From: Melampsora larici-populina 98AG31
Taxonomy: Eukaryota > Basidiomycota > Pucciniomycetes > Pucciniales > Melampsoraceae
Direction of reading: 5' to 3'
Length of the DNA: 64,000 nucleotides
Assembly (NCBI RefSeq): GCF_000204055.1
Contig: NW_006768784.1
Span: forward strand, 436,244-500,243
In this document: piece after piece, positions 47,526 to 58,497 of the stretch
Position numbering within the stretch: the first letter of the stretch is position 1
How the letters are laid out: each line of letters opens with the position of its first letter
Program-made: the position numbers and the translations under genes
The notes under the pieces: model-generated
What the model was told of the DNA's origin: nothing
Database searches by the model: none
What the model saw: the letters and a program-made list of their open reading frames with translations, nothing else

Positions 47526-48906
47526 ATGGTTCCGACCAATCAGCAAGTTCACATTTCGAATAAAATCTTCCCTCACCTTAAAGAACAACTGTCTTTCGAA
47601 TTTCAAGTCTTTTCTGTTCACCAATCATATATTCTGAAATTTCTTCAGCCAAAAATTGTAAAGACCATCTACCAACATTTTTACAACCCATATCAAAAAT
47701 ATTGTAAATTCCACATCATGAAGCTCAATCAATCTCAATTTGGTTATCCTTTAGAATTCATTTGGTCTGCTTATAGTAAATTATTTAATTCTTCATTTAA
47801 TTTCATACAAACCTTTATACTTCTTACAGTTTTACAAATTGCCGATTTTTATATCGCTACCTTTAATTTCTTTTCACCTTCAGTTCATCTTCAACATAAT
47901 GTTCCTTTACCCTTCTCACCAAACCATCCACCTCCATTATTTTATAATCCTTTTCTTTATTCGATTTGTTTATTGGCTAGAGTCTTAGGACCTGATCGGT
48001 CTCCTGAATGGTTAAAAGCTTGGTCGGTTTGGAATGGGGTCGAACAGAATGGGACTTGGAGAGATGTTAATGCTCATGAAGCTAAACATGGTTCACGAAG
48101 CCCTTGTCCAGGTCTCAATGCCTTGGCAAATCACGGTTAGCTTTCTATCTATTAGATTCTAGAGCTTTTTGCATATTGACATCCAGCTGACCATTCTTGA
48201 TGGGACGCGATCAGGTATCATCAACGCTTCAGGCCGTGATCTATCTTTCCATCAACTAGCTGCTGCTCTCTCCCGCACCTACAATATCTCGCCCACCTTT
48301 TCCGTACGAGCTTTGTTAGGTGCCACCACCCTTTGGGAAGGACGTAAAACTATCAATTTGTCCGATCTATGTGCTCACGGACTCATTGAACACGACGGAA
48401 GTCTATTGAGTTGAGTTTCATAAATCTCATTCTACCTATGTGGAAGTGTTCAGGAGATTCATCATCTACTCATTCTTTGAAACACAAACGTAGGACCAGA
48501 TGTTAACTCTGGTGATAACAAGAAGGCCAATCAATCTCATCCTTACCCAGATCTCATCGAGAAATTCTTCCCAGCTGGAAACATTCCAGTGAAGCCTAGA
48601 GACCTTTCAAGAGCACTTACCATCCGTCGAATGGAATGTGCAGCCAAGAATCCAGCTTACTATCGATCGTTTAAATTCGATTTGATCGGAAGTGAGAATT
48701 GTGCCATCTTACTTGCTGTGACGGGTGGGAATCGAGATGTGATCAGAAAGTTTGCCGGGATAGATGGGATCGAAAGATTTGATGCTTATTGGAGACCTGC
48801 TACTCGTCAAGCTTTTGGACTTACTATGGTGGATGCTCAATTCTTGTTAGGTTGGATTGAGTTGGGCACTGGATCGAGTATTAAGCCTAAGATCAGGCAG
48901 ATCTGA
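47526..48906 (+). CDS. Unspecific peroxygenase/chloroperoxidase-like heme-thiolate protein
   Basis: Three exons, 47526-48135, 48215-48409 and 48494-48906, join in phase to 405 residues. The heme-thiolate ligand motif is RSPCPGLNALANHG, and the next exon continues it as IINASGRDLSF. The acid-base motif appears as GLIEHDGSLL, joined to RPDVNSGDN across intron 2. These are the PCP and EHD signatures of the Peroxidase_2 family, which oxygenates organic substrates with hydrogen peroxide. The protein has an unusually long N-terminal part of about 190 residues with a hydrophobic stretch (FIQTFILLTVLQIADFYIAT), possibly a membrane anchor instead of the usual cleaved signal peptide. The ATG at 47526 is the first in frame. 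Confidence 0.85.
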
Positions 48907-50339
48907 ATGTACAATTTACCTTGTTTATTTCTTATCATAGGCTCTAGGATCTAATACGTTGATTCATGTTAGATCTTTGGTCAGCAACAAGCTCAGATAT
49001 TTCTGGTACAGTTTCATTACAGAAAAGTATATTTTATTATGTTTTATAGCTTTTATGGTCGAGAGAAAATAAAGACAACCTCTTTTATCTAAACACTCGA
49101 GTTAAGAAGTTAAGAAGAACCCTTTGAAGGTCTTCCTGTGCCTCTCGACGCTCGTCATACCCGCTTGTTTGTCCAGGTAAACTTTGGAGGCAGTCTGAAC
49201 TTTCATCAGTATCATTCCCACTTCAGATGTTGAGAGTGATTCAGAATCATAGGCCTACAGGATATGAAGAGGTATGATGTCACAATCAGGCTGAGGGCGC
49301 GTCTGAAAAAACGCGCCAAGAGGTGCGCGCAAAGAACTCGAAAAGCAGGTAGGCGCACCCGGAACTGCTAATCTACATATAGTGGGTGCAACTGGTTACT
49401 TGGTTCAGGTTGTGGTTAGTATCATACAAACTCTCACTATTATCTTATTGAAAATGCCCAAGGTCAAGCATGCCTCAATCACGCTGACCAACCTTGAGAT
49501 GATCAGTCAGGTGCAGCTTGCTGAACAAAACGAAACAAGTTTATTAAGAACAGCCCATCAACTTCAAAGGATGAAGCCAAGGTGATTCAAATTGAAAATC
49601 CTGAAATTTGAATGATCAAAGGTTTGTTGGGTCCGGGCAAGTATGAGGAATTTGAAGAAGGTTTGGCCTCTTGCTTGGTGGATCATTAAGCCTTTGTTAC
49701 TCATTTATAAGAAGAAGCTTTCTACAATGACTTTATGAAGTCCATGAATGATCCAAAGTTTTTCCAACCTTCAAACTTTCAACAAGTAATGTCTAATGGT
49801 GCTATTGCACCTGGAGCTTGGAATCCGGACATTATGAGCTTTGATCAGACTGATTGTGATTTATCTTCAAGCTCACACCTAATGAGGTATCTAATCATAC
49901 TTTAAAACCCAGCCTTTACAAAAAGGTATAGATAAGTCTTGAAAAGAAATAAAAACCAGTTTTTCCTCGTTTGTGAGAAAAAGAAACTCGATAAAACCAA
50001 TAGTATGAGTTTTGCACAGGAGAGAACTTTTGAGAAGATAAATCAACCTTTCTTGGAACAGCTGTACCGTGTTGAATGTTCTTGAACTTGGTGAATGCAA
50101 AGCTTTCCCAGTAGTAAGTCTTATCAGCCAGGTGACAAATAGAAGGCACTTGAGCACAAGTGAGAGCTTTTTTTTCGTATAAAGTGCGATCAGCGAAATT
50201 GCTCAATTGCATGTCCTGGTACCGGTCTCTGAGCTGAGCCGGGCTGACCAGCATACACGTTGCCTGTGACTGTATCTTGCAGCTCAAGCCGATTGTGCCG
50301 AAATTTACAACCACATCGAAATTCCAACTTCATTTCCAG
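48907..50339. other. Intergenic with decayed coding fragments and GC-rich hairpins
   Basis: GGCGCGT/ACGCGCC (49296-49317) and GGTGCGC/GCGCACC (49322-49359) form two adjacent hairpins. Around 49.63-49.88 kb broken frames read like protein (LGPGKYEEFEEGLASCLVD, FNDFMKSMNDPKFFQP-like), with stops between, so a dead gene fragment is possible. I cannot name it. Confidence 0.4.
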
Positions 50340-50882
50340 ATGATACCGCCTCGCTTGGCCTCATACCTTCAGCAACTCATCACCCAAAAGGTTCGCCATT
50401 TCTTTTGAAGTTGTTTTCATTTGAATTGTCACTGATATTGAGATACTTTTGGATACGGTTTAGTTACTGGAATCATCGACCTTTCATGAATTAGTTCATA
50501 AGACTGATACGTTCGCTCGATCCATTAGACAAGCTGCAATTGATGTTGTTCGAGATAATGAGCGTAGTCCGGAAGCCAATGAATTTAAACCTGAACAACC
50601 TTCGCCTGCAAAATCATCACGACCTTCTCCACAATCGTCAACGACTTGGAAATCAACTACGTCAAGATCTTCACAGACAAGTAAAACTGACAGTATGTTA
50701 TCTTGAGCTCTTGAAAATTCATTTCGTTTAGTGATTCGATTGATTGATTTTCGTTTATCCATTCAGCTTCTGCCCGAAAGGAATCTAATAGGAACCCTGA
50801 AATTGATGCCCGTCTAGAAACTGACCGAAAGTTTAAAGAGATGCTACAAAAACTGAGAGATCAAAAGTCATCCGATCCATGA
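50340..50882 (+). CDS. Small MRX7-like mitochondrial protein (tentative)
   Basis: Three exons, 50340-50390, 50464-50692 and 50767-50882, join in phase to 131 residues. The start MIPPRLASYLQQLITQK and the following LLESSTFHELVHKTD recall the SYL...SPTFHRFV pattern of MIOREX component 7 (MRX7), a small mitochondrial protein linked to ribosome-associated expression clusters in yeast. The middle is Ser/Thr/Pro-rich and the end is charged (DARLETDRKFKEMLQKLRDQ), probably helical. No targeting domain can be proven. The splice phases and conserved-looking N-terminus support a real gene; the family name is uncertain. Confidence 0.5.
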
Positions 50883-51477
50883 ACCCTGAAAGAATTCTTT
50901 GAGATCCACTTACTGGAAATACGCTCAACAGTCTTGGCCAAAGGTTGGGATTTTCTCTGTTTGTCCCCCCCTCTTAGATTTTTCTTGCTGGGGTAGCACA
51001 CTGACACTACTCGTTGGCATAGGGATGACTAATTATCATTTAAACACACTTCAGCATTCGAATGACCGGATGACTGACAATGAAACTCGTTACTCCGGCA
51101 ATGATGTACAGAATCCACATTTTTTGCATATCCTTTCACACAATGTATATCACATATTGCAAACGTCAACAAGAACTTCATTTTCATTAGCTTCAATTAC
51201 AAGAATTTCTTTAATAAGCCTTTCCTTTTTACATGTACATTATGATATGTTCTCACATGGCACGTCTCATCATCAATAACCAAGTATCCCTCTTGAAATG
51301 GACGAGAACTTGTTTGTTGATAATAAGTCGTGGCACATTGGAACATATTACAACATACAAGTAGAAACATCCAATTTCACAAAGGATTTCTTTTGGATGA
51401 ATGATCAAATGCAATATATACGCACTTCAAAGCTGACTGTGTTCCAACACCACAGTAGAATGAGTGACTTGACATTG
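50883..51477. other. Spacer before the Gypsy element
   Basis: Short ORFs only. Sequence next to the insertion site continues at 58498 once the element is removed; on the minus strand both sides have decayed, protein-like frames. Confidence 0.4.
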
Positions 51478-51837
51478 TGTAAGGAGTATGTGTAGACGTA
51501 GCAGTCATGGGAATTGTGTCATGGGGTTAGACAGGGCTCATATTATGTTTCTTCTCAACGCCCGGCTTCGGAGAGTCCTCACTACTCAGAGAGCCAATTG
51601 TGGGACTTTCTGGAGCTAGGTGAGTTTCTCTTCATTTTGATTGTTTCTTTCTTTCTTTGGTTTCTTTTACTTTGTATGGTGTCGCTGACTACTCAGAGAG
51701 CCAATTGTGGGACTTTCTGGAGCTAGATCGTAATTTTATATAACGAAGTTCCAAGTTACATTGTCCGTAGTGCTCTCTCGAGGAGTCGTGCCGGAAACTT
51801 ATCCGGACTCCAGTGAAGGTTCTCATAGAACCTTACA
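51478..51837 (+). repeat. 5' LTR of the Gypsy element
   Basis: 360 bp, TG...CA-type ends. It holds two direct copies of a roughly 40-bp unit starting ACTACTCAGAGAGCC, about 100 bases apart, the first followed by GTGAGT. Confidence 0.95.
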
Positions 51838-52065
51838 CTTTTTTTAACTTGATCACTTCGAAGTTAAAGTTACAACGTCAAGATTTTTTTTACATTTTCA
51901 AACCTTATTCAATCTGCTCTATCTGCATTATCCTTTGGGATATTCTGTCAAACTGTTTTAGTGTTTCATCTGTCACCTTCTGTCTCAAGATTTTCTGCTC
52001 TGCCAACTTCTGTCGCATCTGCCCTACATTCGATACAATCGGAACCGCCTTCAGCCCTGACTCGG

Positions 52066-55000
52066 ATGTCTGAACCTTTATCTCGGAAACCACACAACTA
52101 TTTAGACGATCCCGACAGTTTGTTACGCCAAGCCAGGAAAGAAAAAGCCAAAGTTGTCCTTTCAGAAGACGCTGAAAGTCCACCAGCAGGACGACCTCCC
52201 AATTTTTCGTGGCGACCGGAAGCTGTTGCATCAGGATCACCGGCTGCGTTAACAGATCGCATAGTATACGCTTCATCCTTTATTCAGAAGAGCTCAGATC
52301 AACCACGAAAACTAGAATTCTCGCCAATCGAACTATCTCCATCGGCACCCGAAAAGACTATCATCGACAGTCATTTCAAGAAGTTATTTCAACAGGTGCA
52401 AACACCACATCCACCTGGGTACCTTCCACAAGAGCCTACATCGGAAAGACAAGCAGCTACCGTCACAACAGGCATCGCTCTAACATCTGATCCGACCAAC
52501 ACCATGTCACGAGAAGAGGACTCTGAGATCATCCAAACTCTCCGAGCACAGGTCGAGAAACTGGAGCTGCGAACTGCTGAACTGGACCAGTCACGACGTG
52601 AGACTGCGGAGCTACAGAAGATGGTTCGAGAACTTCTGGCATCACAATCTCGAGCCCAGTCTCCTAGAGACCCTGTCGGAGCGACAGAGGTTAACCCCTT
52701 GGTAGAGGATCAACCGAACCGTCCAAATACGTTTGGGCGCTATATCCATGAGACTCCGACGTCTCCAAGTCCTCTCCCTAGAAATCAACAACCGGAACAA
52801 CCGATCAAGACTCAGCAATCGACATCCAATGACAACCAAGCTCATCAGGCTGCCTCGAGTTACTTACCACACCAACGAGTGAGCTGGGCAGAGGACGTTC
52901 CTGATTCGCAAGCGACGACTCAACCTCCTCCTATTCAGTCTACACCTGCAATTTTCAATTCCAGACCGACTTACCCTTCACCATTGACGACGGGTTATTC
53001 ATCAGCTTTACCTGCTCATCACGTGTTGCAAGAACGCACTTTGGATGGTTATTCAGCAGTCATACCAAACAACGGGGTATCTAACACTACCAGGGCGGAT
53101 CAAGTCAAACTTAGCGACTTACCAAAATTCAGCGGGAAATTCGGCAAACCTGCTGACCTTTTTCATTGGCGAAGCCTTATCGAGGAGACCTTTGAGATCA
53201 AGAACGTGGTGGATGATCGGGAGAAGCTGAAACTGTTGGGGTCCTTATTGAACAATGAGGAGATGTCGGCTTGGTATCAATCAAATAAGGAGGAATTGAA
53301 AGGTCAAAGCTGGGAAGGCGCTATGCAAATGATGGCTGTAGGAACCTTACCGTACGCGTGGTTATCGGACACTGAAAACGCCTTACGACGACTCGAAATT
53401 AAACCTGGGGAAACTTTTGCCCTTTACGTCTCTCGAGCTCAAGCCTTGCACCGATTGATCAAACCCTTTGGCCAGATCACTGACCGCCACCTCGCTCAAC
53501 ACATTACCTGGGGAGCGCCTCAACTCGTCAAAGATATGATCGAGAGGGAGGGACACTTACACGTAACTCCTTTCCTATTCTCCAAATTCAAAGACACAGC
53601 GGACGGTATTGTTCGTCTTCTTATCAACAGCCACCTATTGCCTGATCCATCAACCAGAGCAAAGACGACTCAAACCACTGTCGGTCATACCACTACCCAA
53701 TCAAATTCGGTACGAGCTGCTCCTGTTGTCAGACAACGATCAGAAGAGGAGCGAGCAGATAATGCCTGGAGATATCACGAGTACCTTCGACGCAACGGAA
53801 TCTGCTCAATCTGTAAGGCGAAGTGCAACGACGCGAACTGCGCGAATAAAAACATGCGTTTCATCTCAGTACCAGCCGATTTTAATCCAGGACCTCGACC
53901 TCGACGTGCAGCTTTACCGACAAACGCACCTGCACCTGCTGGAGCACCTACTCAACGACCAGCAGGAAGACCACCAGCGACAACAACGTCTACTCGAGTG
54001 GCAGCGATTGAAAACTTTCCTGACATGTTATCTGAAGATATTGCGGCTTATGAGGAAGCGGATTTATTTCAATCAACTCAGATAGAAGAACATGAAGAGG
54101 GAGAAGAAGGGTGCGTACCATCCAAGTCTGTTGCTCCAATTATCTTAGAGCTAACGTGCAATGGGAAAACGGTGCGGGCTCTTATTGATTCAGGAGCAGG
54201 CACGAATCTTCTCTCGGACCGTATGGCAAGTGAATTGCGGATTCCTCGACGGCCATTGGTTTCGCCGGTAGAGGTACGCCTTGCCATCCCTACAGAAGGG
54301 AGTCCTCTAGTCTTACGAGAGTTTGCTATGGCTAACTTGAAATGCGAAAACCCTAGTATACGCTTTGGAGCAGTATTTTTCAAGCTTTCACCTCTAAGCT
54401 CTTCGTACGACATGATCCTCGGTTCGCCATTTTTATCAAAATTTAAATTAGATGTTTCCCTTCATCGACGTTGTGTAATACACTCTCCGAGTGGCAAGAC
54501 CTTATATGAAAAAGAAATGCAAGCTGAACTGAATCGTGTGTTATGTGCTATACAAAATCTGGATAAGATTTGTAAGGTACAAGACCTGAGTGATCGTGAA
54601 TCGCGAATTTTTAAAGAATTTGAGGACCTTTTCCCGGCAGAACTTCCTCCAGTGGAGGAAGGTGAAGCACCGGATGAAACATTCCCGGAGAGCTTGCCGG
54701 ATGTGAATAGACAAGTTAGGCATAAAATCATTCTCACGGACCCGAATGTTGTCATCAATGAGAAGCAATTTGGTTACCCTCGACGACACTTGGATTCTTG
54801 GAATAAATTGATCCAGCAGCACTTAGCCGCCGGCCGTATTCGGCGATCAACAAGCCAATATGCCTCCCCGTCTATGATAATTCCAAAGAAGGACCCATCA
54901 GAATTACCTCGTTGGGTTTGTGACTACCGCACTTTGAACAAATATACCGTCAAAGATCGGGCTCCCCTGCCTAATGTAGATGAGTCAGTTCGTTTAGTTG

Positions 55001-57621
55001 CAACCGGAAAAGTTTGGTCTATTGTCGATCAAGTCAATTCTTTCTTCCAAGATCGCATGCGCGAAGAAGATATACCGCTGACGGCGGTGAAAACACCTTG
55101 GGGACTAGTTGAATGGGTTGTGATGCCAATGGGGCTAACCAATGGTCCAGCTACGCATCAAGCCCGAAATGAAGAAATCTTAGGAGAACTGGTGGGAAAG
55201 ATCTGTGTTGTATATATAGATGACATTGTTATATTTTCAGACACTGTGGAGGAGCACGAAGAGCACTTGAAGCAAGTCTTAGAACGGCTTCGAAAAGCCA
55301 AATTATATTGCTCACCGAAGAAGAGTAAGCTATTCAGGCGAGAAATTAAATTTCTGGGACATCAGATTAGTGAAGCAGGTATATGTCCAGATGACGAGAA
55401 GATTGAAAAAATTTCGAAATGGGCATCACCAACTAATTCAAAACAGTTGTTGAAGTTCTTAGGTACAGTTCAGTGGATGAAAAAATTCATCGATGGATTG
55501 GCGCATTATGTAGCAACCTTATCACCATTGACAAGCACATCACTGAAAGGGAAACCTTTCCAATGGGGGGAAAAGGAAGAGACCGCATTCAACAATATCA
55601 AAAGACTGATCACAACGTTACCTGTCCTGCGCAATCTCGACTATGACTCTAATGAGCCACTTTGGCTTTTTACGGACGCTAGTGGTAATGGACTAGGAGC
55701 CGCTTTATTCCAAGGACTGCAATGGGAAACTTCTTCCCCCATTGCTTATGAAAGTCGAACCATGAACCCAGCAGAAAAGAACTATCCAGTTCATGAACAA
55801 GAACTTCTGGCAGTTGTCAATGCACTCAACAAATGGCGCTTACTACTTCTGGGGATGCGGGTGAATGTGATGTCAGATCACCATTCTCTTACGACGTTAC
55901 TGACACAACGTAATCTTAGCCGACGACAAGCACGGTGGTTAGAAACATTGTCCGAATTTGATCTTGATTTCAAGTACCTACGGGGGCAAGACAACTCGGT
56001 TGCAGATGCGCTCTCAAGAAGAGAGGAGGTCAACGTCTGTGAAGTGCGGGCAAGGTTGAGAGAGGTAGAACTGCAGCAGATACAGGAGGGGTACCAGCAA
56101 GATAAGTTCTGTATCAAACTGCGAAGAGTATTACCTTTACGTGAAGACTGCATTCTTAAAGATGATCTCATGTATCTGGACGGACGGCTAGTAATTCCTT
56201 CCCATGGTAGTCTTCGTAAAGACTTTATTGATCAGGCACATACGGCATTAGGGCATCTAGGAATGCTGAAGACCCTAACTCGACTCAGATCTACCTTTTT
56301 CTGGCCTGGAATGGCTAAGGAAGTCGAACAACACCTGCGAGCTTGTGACTCCTGTCAACGCAACAAAGCAAGAACCACGGCGACGACAGGCAGACTTCAG
56401 AGTTCAGCAGTTCCCAGTCAACCAATGCAATCAATTGCTATAGATTTCATTGGACCGTTTCCAAAAGTCTCAGGGTACGATATGATTTTATCATGCACTT
56501 GCCGACTGACTGGATTTGTGCGTCTTATACCGGCATCACAGAAAGATACAGCGGAACGCTCAGCAAGCAGATTATTTACGGCTTGGTCTTCTATCTTTGG
56601 CCTACCTGAATCCATCATTGGTGACCGGGATAAGGCATGGACGTCCCGCTTCTGGCAACGGTTACATGAGTTGTTAGGAGTTCGAATTCAGCTGACAACC
56701 TCCTATCACCCACAGGCGGATGGTCGCAGTGAACGTTCAAATAAGACTATCGGCCAGATCTTGCGGCACCTCGCCGCAGAGAAACACGGTAAATGGCTGC
56801 AAGGTTTACCTTCGGCTGAATTTGCTATCAACTCAGCCGTGAACGTGTCGACTGGCGTCTCCCCGTTCCATTTTGTTTATGGTCGTGTCCCAAGACTTTT
56901 CCCAATACAAAGCCCATCCGAGGACGACAACGAGGATGTAAAACACTGGATAGAACGGCGGGAAGTGGAATGGGCTACATGGCGAGACCGACTGTGGCAC
57001 AACCGTGTGGATCAGGCCTTACATTATAATCAAAGACGCCGTGAAGGAGAACCATTCAACGTAGGTGATTGGGTTATGGTGGATAGTGCGGACCGGCAAC
57101 AAGTGGTAGGGGGTAAGGGTCGACCAACAGGCAAACTACGAGCCCGGTATGACGGCCCTTACGAAGTACGAGAAGTCTTGAATGCAGGTCGTGATTTCAA
57201 ATTAGATCTCCCATCCAGCGACTCAACACACCCAATTTTTCACATTTCGAAACTGAAACTCTACCATGGCGATCCAGACGCGGAGGAAAACATTGCGGCT
57301 GTTAATACGGCTTCGTTGCGTCGGAAAACAACCCCGGGAAATCCGATGGAGGAGCCTTTGGGGCATGCTACGAAACGTAACGAGGGGGTGTGTATCGAAT
57401 TAGATACTTTAACACCCCCGCAATGTGAGTTCGATACCCCACCCTTTCCCTACATTCATGACGCAGTTGGCAAGCTTGCTTCTCTCCTGAATAACAGTGA
57501 TCACGCTCGGGACGAGGATTTTCAAGGAAAGGCTTTGCTTGAAATGAACGGTTGCAGTCCCGTAGATGACTTTGTCACGGCCGAAAACAACCTCATTCGA
57601 GCAGGATTTGGAAGCCAATGA
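52066..57621 (+). CDS. Gag-Pol polyprotein of the Gypsy element
   Basis: A single frame of 1851 residues starting at ATG 52066 (MSEPLSRKP); the frame is open further upstream without ATG. Order: a coiled-coil and Gln/Pro-rich gag part, retrotransposon gag region (FSGKFGKPADLFHWRSLIEE), a Cys cluster CSICKAKCNDANC, aspartic protease (ALIDSGAGTNLLS), RT (VCDYRTLNKYTVKD, VVYIDDIVIFS), RNase H (LFTDASGNGLGAALF), and integrase with HHCC finger (HTALGHLGML, CDSCQRNK) and DDE residues in IAIDFIGPFP, IGDRDKAW and RSERSNKTIG. A C-terminal GPYEV-type domain follows. No chromodomain was seen. Gag and pol share one frame, so protein ratio must be set by processing. Confidence 0.95.
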   Translation: MSEPLSRKPHNYLDDPDSLLRQARKEKAKVVLSEDAESPPAGRPPNFSWRPEAVASGSPAALTDRIVYASSFIQKSSDQPRKLEFSPIELSPSAPEKTIIDSHFKKLFQQVQTPHPPGYLPQEPTSERQAATVTTGIALTSDPTNTMSREEDSEIIQTLRAQVEKLELRTAELDQSRRETAELQKMVRELLASQSRAQSPRDPVGATEVNPLVEDQPNRPNTFGRYIHETPTSPSPLPRNQQPEQPIKTQQSTSNDNQAHQAASSYLPHQRVSWAEDVPDSQATTQPPPIQSTPAIFNSRPTYPSPLTTGYSSALPAHHVLQERTLDGYSAVIPNNGVSNTTRADQVKLSDLPKFSGKFGKPADLFHWRSLIEETFEIKNVVDDREKLKLLGSLLNNEEMSAWYQSNKEELKGQSWEGAMQMMAVGTLPYAWLSDTENALRRLEIKPGETFALYVSRAQALHRLIKPFGQITDRHLAQHITWGAPQLVKDMIEREGHLHVTPFLFSKFKDTADGIVRLLINSHLLPDPSTRAKTTQTTVGHTTTQSNSVRAAPVVRQRSEEERADNAWRYHEYLRRNGICSICKAKCNDANCANKNMRFISVPADFNPGPRPRRAALPTNAPAPAGAPTQRPAGRPPATTTSTRVAAIENFPDMLSEDIAAYEEADLFQSTQIEEHEEGEEGCVPSKSVAPIILELTCNGKTVRALIDSGAGTNLLSDRMASELRIPRRPLVSPVEVRLAIPTEGSPLVLREFAMANLKCENPSIRFGAVFFKLSPLSSSYDMILGSPFLSKFKLDVSLHRRCVIHSPSGKTLYEKEMQAELNRVLCAIQNLDKICKVQDLSDRESRIFKEFEDLFPAELPPVEEGEAPDETFPESLPDVNRQVRHKIILTDPNVVINEKQFGYPRRHLDSWNKLIQQHLAAGRIRRSTSQYASPSMIIPKKDPSELPRWVCDYRTLNKYTVKDRAPLPNVDESVRLVATGKVWSIVDQVNSFFQDRMREEDIPLTAVKTPWGLVEWVVMPMGLTNGPATHQARNEEILGELVGKICVVYIDDIVIFSDTVEEHEEHLKQVLERLRKAKLYCSPKKSKLFRREIKFLGHQISEAGICPDDEKIEKISKWASPTNSKQLLKFLGTVQWMKKFIDGLAHYVATLSPLTSTSLKGKPFQWGEKEETAFNNIKRLITTLPVLRNLDYDSNEPLWLFTDASGNGLGAALFQGLQWETSSPIAYESRTMNPAEKNYPVHEQELLAVVNALNKWRLLLLGMRVNVMSDHHSLTTLLTQRNLSRRQARWLETLSEFDLDFKYLRGQDNSVADALSRREEVNVCEVRARLREVELQQIQEGYQQDKFCIKLRRVLPLREDCILKDDLMYLDGRLVIPSHGSLRKDFIDQAHTALGHLGMLKTLTRLRSTFFWPGMAKEVEQHLRACDSCQRNKARTTATTGRLQSSAVPSQPMQSIAIDFIGPFPKVSGYDMILSCTCRLTGFVRLIPASQKDTAERSASRLFTAWSSIFGLPESIIGDRDKAWTSRFWQRLHELLGVRIQLTTSYHPQADGRSERSNKTIGQILRHLAAEKHGKWLQGLPSAEFAINSAVNVSTGVSPFHFVYGRVPRLFPIQSPSEDDNEDVKHWIERREVEWATWRDRLWHNRVDQALHYNQRRREGEPFNVGDWVMVDSADRQQVVGGKGRPTGKLRARYDGPYEVREVLNAGRDFKLDLPSSDSTHPIFHISKLKLYHGDPDAEENIAAVNTASLRRKTTPGNPMEEPLGHATKRNEGVCIELDTLTPPQCEFDTPPFPYIHDAVGKLASLLNNSDHARDEDFQGKALLEMNGCSPVDDFVTAENNLIRAGFGSQ

Positions 57622-57800
57622 GGCAAGCTAGGACGTTTGACAAGGGGGTGTGTATTCAAATTGATGCACTAACACCCCCGCAATGTGAGTTTGCTATTGC
57701 TTCCTTCTATCTCCTTTTGCATGAAATGGCTGGCAAGCAATATTATCTCCTAAATAACAGACTTTACGATCACAAGACGAATAACAAAAAAGAAAAAGAA
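57382..57800 (+). repeat. Two-copy repeat with a GGGGGTGT/ACACCCCC hairpin
   Basis: The string GGGGGTGTGTAT...AACACCCCCGCAATGTGAGTT occurs at about 57384 and again at about 57640. Each copy can fold with GGGGGTGT paired to ACACCCCC. The first copy lies in the 3' end of the polyprotein frame, the second just after its stop. The sequence following each copy is also alignable but more diverged. Confidence 0.75.
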
Positions 57801-58132
57801 GAATATGACAAATTTATTTAATTTACCTCAAGATTCGAAATTCACATCAAGATGCAAGATTTCACTTCAAGAAAAAAAAAATTATATCATTCAGAACACT
57901 CAAATTAAATCAATTTTATACTATTTTCAATATGAATTATCGGTTTCCTTTTTTTCCTTTTCTTTTTTTTGAATAGGTTGCTTCAATTTAATTTTGCTTT
58001 CACTGGGACGAGTCATGGTCACTATTTTGGGGCGAGTTATGCCATTTTTATTTTTTATTTTGTGTGGAGTGTTTCAAATTTCAAATGTTCACATCAATTC
58101 AAGAGGAGGCTTAATTTTTTAGGAAGGGAGGG

Positions 58133-58492
58133 TGTAAGGAGTATGTGTAGACGTAGCAGTCATGGGAATTGTGTCATGGGGTTAGACAGGGCTCATATTA
58201 TGTTTCTTCTCAACGCCCGGCTTCGGAGAGTCCTCACTACTCAGAGAGCCAATTGTGGGACTTTCTGGAGCTAGGTGAGTTTCTCTTCATTTTGATTGTT
58301 TCTTTCTTTCTTTGGTTTCTTTTACTTTGTATGGTGTCGCTGACTACTCAGAGAGCCAATTGTGGGACTTTCTGGAGCTAGATCGTAATTTTATATAACG
58401 AAGTTCCAAGTTACATTGTCCGTAGTGCTCTCTCGAGGAGTCGTGCCGGAAACTTATCCGGACTCCAGTGAAGGTTCTCATAGAACCTTACA
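58133..58492 (+). repeat. 3' LTR of the Gypsy element
   Basis: 360 bp, no difference from the 5' LTR found by eye, followed by the target duplication CATTG. Confidence 0.95.
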
Positions 58493-58497
58493 CATTG

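Larger units (their letters stand above)
51478..58492 (+). mobile_element. Intact Ty3/Gypsy LTR retrotransposon
   Basis: The 7015-bp element has 360-bp LTRs at both ends that appear identical by eye, begin TGTAAGGAG and end CCTTACA. The 5-bp target duplication CATTG is at 51473-51477 and 58493-58497. A purine tract AGGAAGGGAGGG (58121-58132) precedes the 3' LTR. One uninterrupted polyprotein frame is inside. Everything needed for movement seems present, so this is a young and possibly active copy. Confidence 0.95.
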
